Assembly (NCBI GenBank): GCA_964439415.1
Contig: CAYTOJ010000072.1
Coordinates: forward strand, 1 to 10,066
Source: CAYTOJ01 sp964439415
GTDB lineage: Bacteria > Pseudomonadota > Alphaproteobacteria > Rickettsiales > CAZAGG01
Length of the DNA: 10,066 nt
Direction of reading: 5' to 3'
The notes beneath the pieces were generated by a model. It did not search any database, was not told the DNA's origin, and saw only the letters and a program-made list of their open reading frames with translations. Shown here in pieces: positions 6,817-10,066 of this stretch. How positions within the stretch are numbered: the stretch's first letter is position 1; every line of letters begins with the position of its first letter. The position numbers and the translations under genes were made by a program.

Positions 6817-7012
6817 TTCTGATGTGTGGATTTTTAGCAGTTAATTTGCAAACAGTATATGCGCGCATGGGGATGGAGGCCTGTCGTTTGGGGCTTTAAC
6901 GTATGGTGAGTGGGTATAGTTCCAAACTCAAAGCCACTAAACGAAGAGCTACGCACCGTACAATTCAAAATGCATTAGATGCAACAAACCACACATCGGA
7001 AATGCGAGCAGT
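6806..7012. repeat. 207-bp intergenic element with 30-bp inverted ends
   Basis: The left arm 6806-6835 and right arm 6983-7012 are inverted copies matching at 26 of 30 positions; shared cores are TCGCATTTC and GATGTGTGG (left, + strand) against CCACACATC and GAAATGCGA (right). The left arm includes the leader and first codons of the DUF1294 gene; the right arm ends 10 bp from the end of the diguanylate cyclase gene. No flanking target duplication is obvious. Between the arms are two further inverted pairs (6884-6897 with 6930-6944, and 6901-6913 with 6949-6961). It could be a miniature transposable element, an inverted duplication of the DUF1294 start region, or the template of a structured RNA. 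A 42-codon open frame (6903-7031, +) crosses it but has no other support. Confidence 0.7.
6884..6961. repeat. Interlaced inverted repeats inside the element
   Basis: Stem A pairs 6884-6897 with 6930-6944: 14 pairs, one G-U and one bulged base. Stem B pairs 6901-6913 with 6949-6961: 12 of 13 pairs when G-U is allowed, reading as + strand RNA. The order is A, B, A', B', a pseudoknot topology, but the connecting loops (3 and 4 bases) look too short for both full stems to form at once, so they would be alternatives or partly formed. No U-run follows, so it does not look like a simple intrinsic terminator. Confidence 0.55.
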
Positions 7013-7022
7013 GGTAAGTCTC

Positions 7023-7760
7023 TCAGGCTGATAGCTGAGTAGTGCCGCTGTTATCAGTACTTTCGTTCTTATAACGCCGCTTTTCTATATACATGGCGGT
7101 ATCGGTATTGGTGAGGGCGCTCTCTGATGTATCGCCGCTTTTCACCATATATACACCAACAGCGGCGGAGATGCTCTTTACCTTGCCGTTCCACTTAAAC
7201 TGGTGATCAACTGAGATTTTAGTGGATAGTGCCTTAGCGCGCTTGATGGCGTTATCATAATCTGAATTAAACAGGATGACGGCAAATTCATCCCCCCCCA
7301 TACGGGCGATAAAATCAGAATCGCGGGTGCTATCCTTCAATATTCCTGCAACATGCTTAAGGGCAGCATCGCCGCACGCATGGCCGTAGGTATCGTTCAG
7401 TGATTTAAACTCATTGATATCAAAATAAAGCAGGCTTACCGGATGCCCATAACGTTGATGCATGGAAACTGCCCATTCCAGGCGGCGCATGAAAGCGCGG
7501 CGGTTAGGGATGGGCGCTAGCACGTCAACATCCACCAGTTGTTCCAGTTCGTCCAGGGTTTCTTTTGTGCGTTTCAAGTCCTGATTTAAATCATCAATCT
7601 TTTCAAACAGGGCTGATATCGCCAGACTAACCGCAGGGGTGAATTCCCGGGCGGGAATTCCCAATGTCGCCAGACGTAAATCCGAAAATGCGGATGGCTC
7701 TACTGCTTTGGCTGGCATTCTCGCAGTTTTGGTAGCCACTCCTGAAAAATCCTTAGACAT
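7023..7760 (-). CDS. Diguanylate cyclase, GGDEF domain with intact I-site
   Basis: This enzyme makes c-di-GMP from two GTP. The 245-residue protein has a polar N-terminus of about 50 residues with no membrane span or recognisable sensor domain, a short coiled-coil helix (about 52-76), then the catalytic domain. The entry motif reads VLAPIPNRRAF (80-90) instead of the usual D-x-L-T-x-L-x-N-R. Metal and substrate residues are present (F113-D114-I115-N116, N122-D123), followed by the product-inhibition I-site R146-x-x-D149 and G155-G-D-E-F159 at the correct five-residue distance. It should therefore be active and feedback-inhibited. An AGGGGA (7767-7772) six bases before ATG 7760 fixes the start. 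It is transcribed away from purE, and its stop lies 10 bp from the inverted-repeat element. The PilZ-bearing Alg44-like protein in this window is a possible effector, by inference only. Confidence 0.92.
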   Translation of the reverse strand: MSKDFSGVATKTARMPAKAVEPSAFSDLRLATLGIPAREFTPAVSLAISALFEKIDDLNQDLKRTKETLDELEQLVDVDVLAPIPNRRAFMRRLEWAVSMHQRYGHPVSLLYFDINEFKSLNDTYGHACGDAALKHVAGILKDSTRDSDFIARMGGDEFAVILFNSDYDNAIKRAKALSTKISVDHQFKWNGKVKSISAAVGVYMVKSGDTSESALTNTDTAMYIEKRRYKNESTDNSGTTQLSA

Positions 7761-7766
7761 GAAAAA

Positions 7767-7772
7767 TCCCCT
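7767..7772 (-). promoter_or_regulatory. Ribosome binding site of the diguanylate cyclase gene
   Basis: AGGGGA reading leftwards, six bases from the ATG, is the strongest Shine-Dalgarno in the window and decides the start. Confidence 0.65.
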
Positions 7773-7812
7773 GTTATTTCTGTTTATGTAATATTTTACT
7801 ATAATTCCACCC

Positions 7813-7841
7813 GATTCTTTGATTCTTGATTTAATTGAATC
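7813..7841. promoter_or_regulatory. Cluster of three GANTC sites in the cyclase/purE divergent region
   Basis: GATTC at 7813-7817 and 7821-7825 and GAATC at 7837-7841 lie within 29 bp. GANTC is the recognition site of CcrM, the cell-cycle methylase of many alphaproteobacteria. The sites lie between the divergent cyclase and purE genes. Methylation-dependent control is only possible if the organism has CcrM, which this window does not show. Confidence 0.3.
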
Positions 7842-7856
7842 GGCAGGCTTTATAGT
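7826..7856 (+). promoter_or_regulatory. Weak candidate promoter for purEK
   Basis: TTGATT (7826-7831) is followed by TTTATA (7849-7854, 17-bp spacer) or TATAGT (7851-7856, 19-bp spacer). The surrounding 167-bp gap is AT-rich, so such matches are easy to find. The start would lie about 65 bases before the purE ATG. No riboswitch or PurR-like operator was recognised. Confidence 0.25.
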
Positions 7857-7927
7857 TATTATATTACAGAAGTGTGTAAAAACTGAATTAATTCACTAAA
7901 AGTTAATGCAATTACCTTGCCAGATTT

Positions 7928-8425
7928 ATGAACAATAGTAAACAAACTCCCCAGGTGGGGATTATCATGGGCAGCGCTTCAGATTGGGAAACCGTGCGTT
8001 ATGCCGCGCAGATGCTGGAGAAGCTAGGGGTTGATTTTGAATCAAAGGTGGTTTCCGCACACCGCACGCCAGAACGCTTATATGAATATGCAAGAAGTGC
8101 TGATGGTAGAGGTATAAAGGTAATTATTGCGGCAGCGGGCGGTGCGGCGCACCTGCCGGGGATGACGGCGGCGCTGACACCCCTGCCGGTGCTGGGTGTG
8201 CCTATAGAAAGCAAAGCTTTGAACGGGCTGGATAGTTTGCTCTCAATTGTGCAGATGCCATCAGGCGTGCCAGTGGCAACGTTGGCTATAGGCAAAGCCG
8301 GGGCTGAGAATGCGGCGCTGCTGGCGGTTTCCATACTGGCGCTGAGTGATAATAATCTGCGGGATAAGTTGAAAAACTTCCGGGCGGAGCAAACAGCATC
8401 AATCCCCATGACTCCGCATGAATAA
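7928..8425 (+). CDS. purE: N5-carboxyaminoimidazole ribonucleotide mutase
   Basis: This cytoplasmic enzyme of de novo purine synthesis converts N5-CAIR to CAIR, the step after PurK. At 165 residues it has the normal class I length. The phosphate-binding loop MGSASDW is at 14-20, the catalytic-site motif S43-A-H45-R-T-P48 is intact, and the AAAGGAAHLPGM and GVPIESKALNGLDSLLSIVQMPSGVPVAT segments are textbook PurE. The partner purK overlaps it by 8 bp, which favours the PurK-dependent mutase over the class II carboxylase. No clear ribosome binding site precedes ATG 7928; a downstream ATG (7967) would delete the first beta strand and is unlikely. Confidence 0.97.
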   Translation: MNNSKQTPQVGIIMGSASDWETVRYAAQMLEKLGVDFESKVVSAHRTPERLYEYARSADGRGIKVIIAAAGGAAHLPGMTAALTPLPVLGVPIESKALNGLDSLLSIVQMPSGVPVATLAIGKAGAENAALLAVSILALSDNNLRDKLKNFRAEQTASIPMTPHE

Positions 8426-9488
8426 TATAATATCACCCGGCTCTACCATCGGCATACTCGGCGGCGGGCAGTTAGGCCGGATGTTGAGCCTGGCCGCAAG
8501 CAGCATGGGCTATAAAACCTGCGTATATTCGCCCCATATGGGTGAATGTGCAAAATCCGTCACGAATCTATCCATCACCGCTGATTACCTGGACTTTGCG
8601 CAGTTAGAAATATTCGCAGGAATGTGCGATGTGGTAACATTCGAGTTTGAAAATATACCCTTCAAATGCCTGGAGTATCTTGAAGGGAAGTCGCTGGTGA
8701 GGCCAGGCGCAAAAGTGCTGCGCACAACGCAGAACAGGATTCTGGAGAAAAATTTTCTGGTAAAGTCCGGCGTGCCGACAAATAAATTTTATGCCGTTGG
8801 CAGCTTGGATGATTTGAAAAATGCGCTTAAAAATCTCTCACTGCCTGCGGTGCTGAAAACAGCGGAATCAGGGTATGACGGCAAAGGGCAGGTGATAATA
8901 AAATCCGGTACTGAGGCGGATAATGCCTGGCATAAGCTGGGCGGCCAGCCTTGCGTGCTGGAAGAATTTGTGAATTTTGAGCGCGAAATATCAGTGATTG
9001 TGGCGCGTAGCCCAGGCGGGGAGGTGGCAGTATACCACCCGGTTCACAATATCCATAAAAATCATATACTGGCTGAAACCCGCCAGCCCGCCGGAATAAA
9101 GCAGGAGACTGCGGCAAATGCTATGGATATAGCCGGAACTATAGCCGTAGAGCTTGATCTGACTGGTGTTTTAGCGGTGGAGATGTTTGTAACTGAACAT
9201 GGCGGCATCCTGGTTAACGAACTCGCGCCACGCCCGCATAATTCCGGGCACTGGACTATGGATGCTTGTGTGACTTCCCAGTTTGAGCAAGTTGTGCGTG
9301 CAATCTGCAATCTGCCTTTAGGTTCCACTGAAGTCTTATGCCCGGCAGTGATGAAAAACCTGATTGGTGAGGATGCGAATAATTGGGCAGGATACTACAA
9401 AAACCCCCGCGCGATTGTGCATTTATATGATAAAGGCGAAGCCAGGCCGGGGCGCAAAATGGGGCATGTAACTGTAATAAGCATTTGA
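8418..9488 (+). CDS. purK: 5-(carboxyamino)imidazole ribonucleotide synthase
   Basis: This ATP-grasp enzyme makes N5-CAIR from AIR, bicarbonate and ATP and feeds PurE. The 356-residue protein shows the N-terminal GILGGGQLGRML loop (about 12-23), the ATP-grasp lysine and glycine loop (VLKTAESGYDGKGQ, about 143-156), EFVNFEREISVIVAR, and the metal-binding NELAPRPHNSGHWT block (about 267-280). The length matches the family. Its ATG lies inside the end of purE, in another frame, and it has no ribosome binding site of its own, so translation by re-initiation from purE is likely. It ends 30 bp from the convergent gene on the other strand. Confidence 0.97.
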   Translation: MNNIISPGSTIGILGGGQLGRMLSLAASSMGYKTCVYSPHMGECAKSVTNLSITADYLDFAQLEIFAGMCDVVTFEFENIPFKCLEYLEGKSLVRPGAKVLRTTQNRILEKNFLVKSGVPTNKFYAVGSLDDLKNALKNLSLPAVLKTAESGYDGKGQVIIKSGTEADNAWHKLGGQPCVLEEFVNFEREISVIVARSPGGEVAVYHPVHNIHKNHILAETRQPAGIKQETAANAMDIAGTIAVELDLTGVLAVEMFVTEHGGILVNELAPRPHNSGHWTMDACVTSQFEQVVRAICNLPLGSTEVLCPAVMKNLIGEDANNWAGYYKNPRAIVHLYDKGEARPGRKMGHVTVISI

Positions 9489-9518
9489 ATCTGAAGGTTT
9501 TATTGATGCTCAAGATTA

Positions 9519-10066
9519 TTATCCTGGTTCTTGCGTGTTGGCTTGTGCTCTTGAATCTTCTGTCTGCCTTGCTAAAGCTTGAATGGCGTATCCCTGAAGC
9601 CTGCCCTCGATTTGTCCTCTAGATTCTGTGCCTCTGCGTAGATTCACTGGGGCGTTTGATGGAGCCACTTCCTCCCCCTCAGCAGCAACCATGCCAAGTG
9701 CCTCAGCCAAGGCTGGAGCAAAGTCTCCAAGTGGATTTTGCATATTACTCTGCTTGCATATTGCCGTAATTTTAAGCAGCTTATCCTTAACGCCTTCTAC
9801 CTCAGCATCAGGTGTGTGTACACCGTTGATAGTTTTCTTTTTAGGTATAGCCCCATCAGCCCACCTTGATAATGCTGGCCGTATTTCCTGATATATTCCC
9901 TTTACTGTTTGGAATGCAGGGTTAGCCTCATTCAAAGTAATAGTATTTCCATGCGCTTCAAGCTGGAGTGGAAATTTATCACCCATTGCTTGCTGTAAAG
10001 AAGTTATGAATTGCTCTAAAGTTTCCGGAGTATTTGTGTATTTTAATAGAATGGCATTACTTAACT
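9519..10066 (-). CDS. Unrecognised protein, C-terminal part (cut by window edge)
   Basis: I do not recognise this protein. The frame is open from the TAA at 9519 to the right edge. Although an ATG lies at 9984-9986, the frame continues upstream without a stop for 26 more codons, ending AILLKYTNTPETLEQF and then ITSLQQA before that methionine. The visible ~182 residues are therefore probably the end of a longer protein. It has no membrane span, is rich in Gln, Ala and Glu, has a helical middle part (VEGVKDKLLKITAICKQ) and ends in a low-complexity polar tail (RAQANTQEPG). It converges with purK across a 30-bp gap in which no clear terminator was seen. Like the 385-residue gene it has the look of a lineage-specific protein, but nothing links the two directly. 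Confidence 0.65.
   Translation of the reverse strand, partial: LSNAILLKYTNTPETLEQFITSLQQAMGDKFPLQLEAHGNTITLNEANPAFQTVKGIYQEIRPALSRWADGAIPKKKTINGVHTPDAEVEGVKDKLLKITAICKQSNMQNPLGDFAPALAEALGMVAAEGEEVAPSNAPVNLRRGTESRGQIEGRLQGYAIQALARQTEDSRAQANTQEPG

Noticed and set aside
6903..7031. A 42-codon + strand open frame (basic N-terminal half) crossing the inverted-repeat element and ending inside the cyclase gene's last codons.
   Set aside because: No convincing ribosome binding site, this length is expected by chance, and its sequence is dictated by the inverted repeats. Kept only as a remark under the repeat.
7641..7660. A perfect 9-2-9 inverted repeat (GAATTCCCG, two bases, CGGGAATTC).
   Set aside because: It lies inside the cyclase coding region (residues about 34-40). 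One repeat of this length with a short loop is not surprising in 10 kb.
7999..8436. Long - strand open frame opposite purE, and similar frames opposite other genes (for example 4129-4437 + and 5146-5463 +).
   Set aside because: They overlap well-identified genes almost fully, have unnatural composition and no ribosome binding sites.

Overview
The window looks like a chromosomal segment of a Gram-negative proteobacterium. An alphaproteobacterium is most likely, but that is inferred from the style of the protein families rather than from a marker gene. Base composition looks close to balanced, and no rRNA, tRNA, CRISPR array or recognisable transposase was seen.

Left third (1-3541, + strand). 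A polysaccharide-synthesis operon enters from outside. The last 16 codons of an upstream gene stop in a TAATG overlap with a 514-residue Alg44-like protein (cytoplasmic PilZ domain, one membrane segment, HlyD-type periplasmic adaptor). This is followed at once by an Alg8-like family 2 glycosyltransferase. Together they resemble the c-di-GMP-controlled inner-membrane polymerase of the alginate system, but in reversed gene order and with a long coiled-coil hairpin in the adaptor. An unrecognised 83-residue acidic protein follows.

Middle (3534-6816, - strand). From left to right these are: an unrecognised 385-residue protein with several hydrophobic segments, whose end overlaps the 83-residue gene tail to tail; a TAXI-type TRAP solute-binding protein without its permease; a five-span, histidine-containing membrane protein; and a DUF1294 small membrane protein. 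A good FNR/FixK/DNR-type box (6507-6520) sits at exactly class II spacing from a plausible -10 in front of the five-span protein. The five-span/TAXI pair may therefore respond to oxygen or NO.

Intergenic element (6806-7012). About 207 bp are bounded by 30-bp inverted repeats (26 of 30 matching), and interlaced strong stems lie inside. It is unexplained by any gene and is the most puzzling piece of the window.

Right third. A diguanylate cyclase with an intact GGDEF motif and I-site (- strand) diverges from the purE-purK operon (+ strand, purine biosynthesis, 8-bp overlap). The last feature is the C-terminal part of an unrecognised - strand protein whose frame runs open through the right edge.

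The connecting theme is c-di-GMP: a PilZ receptor on a polymer synthase at one end and a cyclase about 4 kb away. Whether the two work together is inference.
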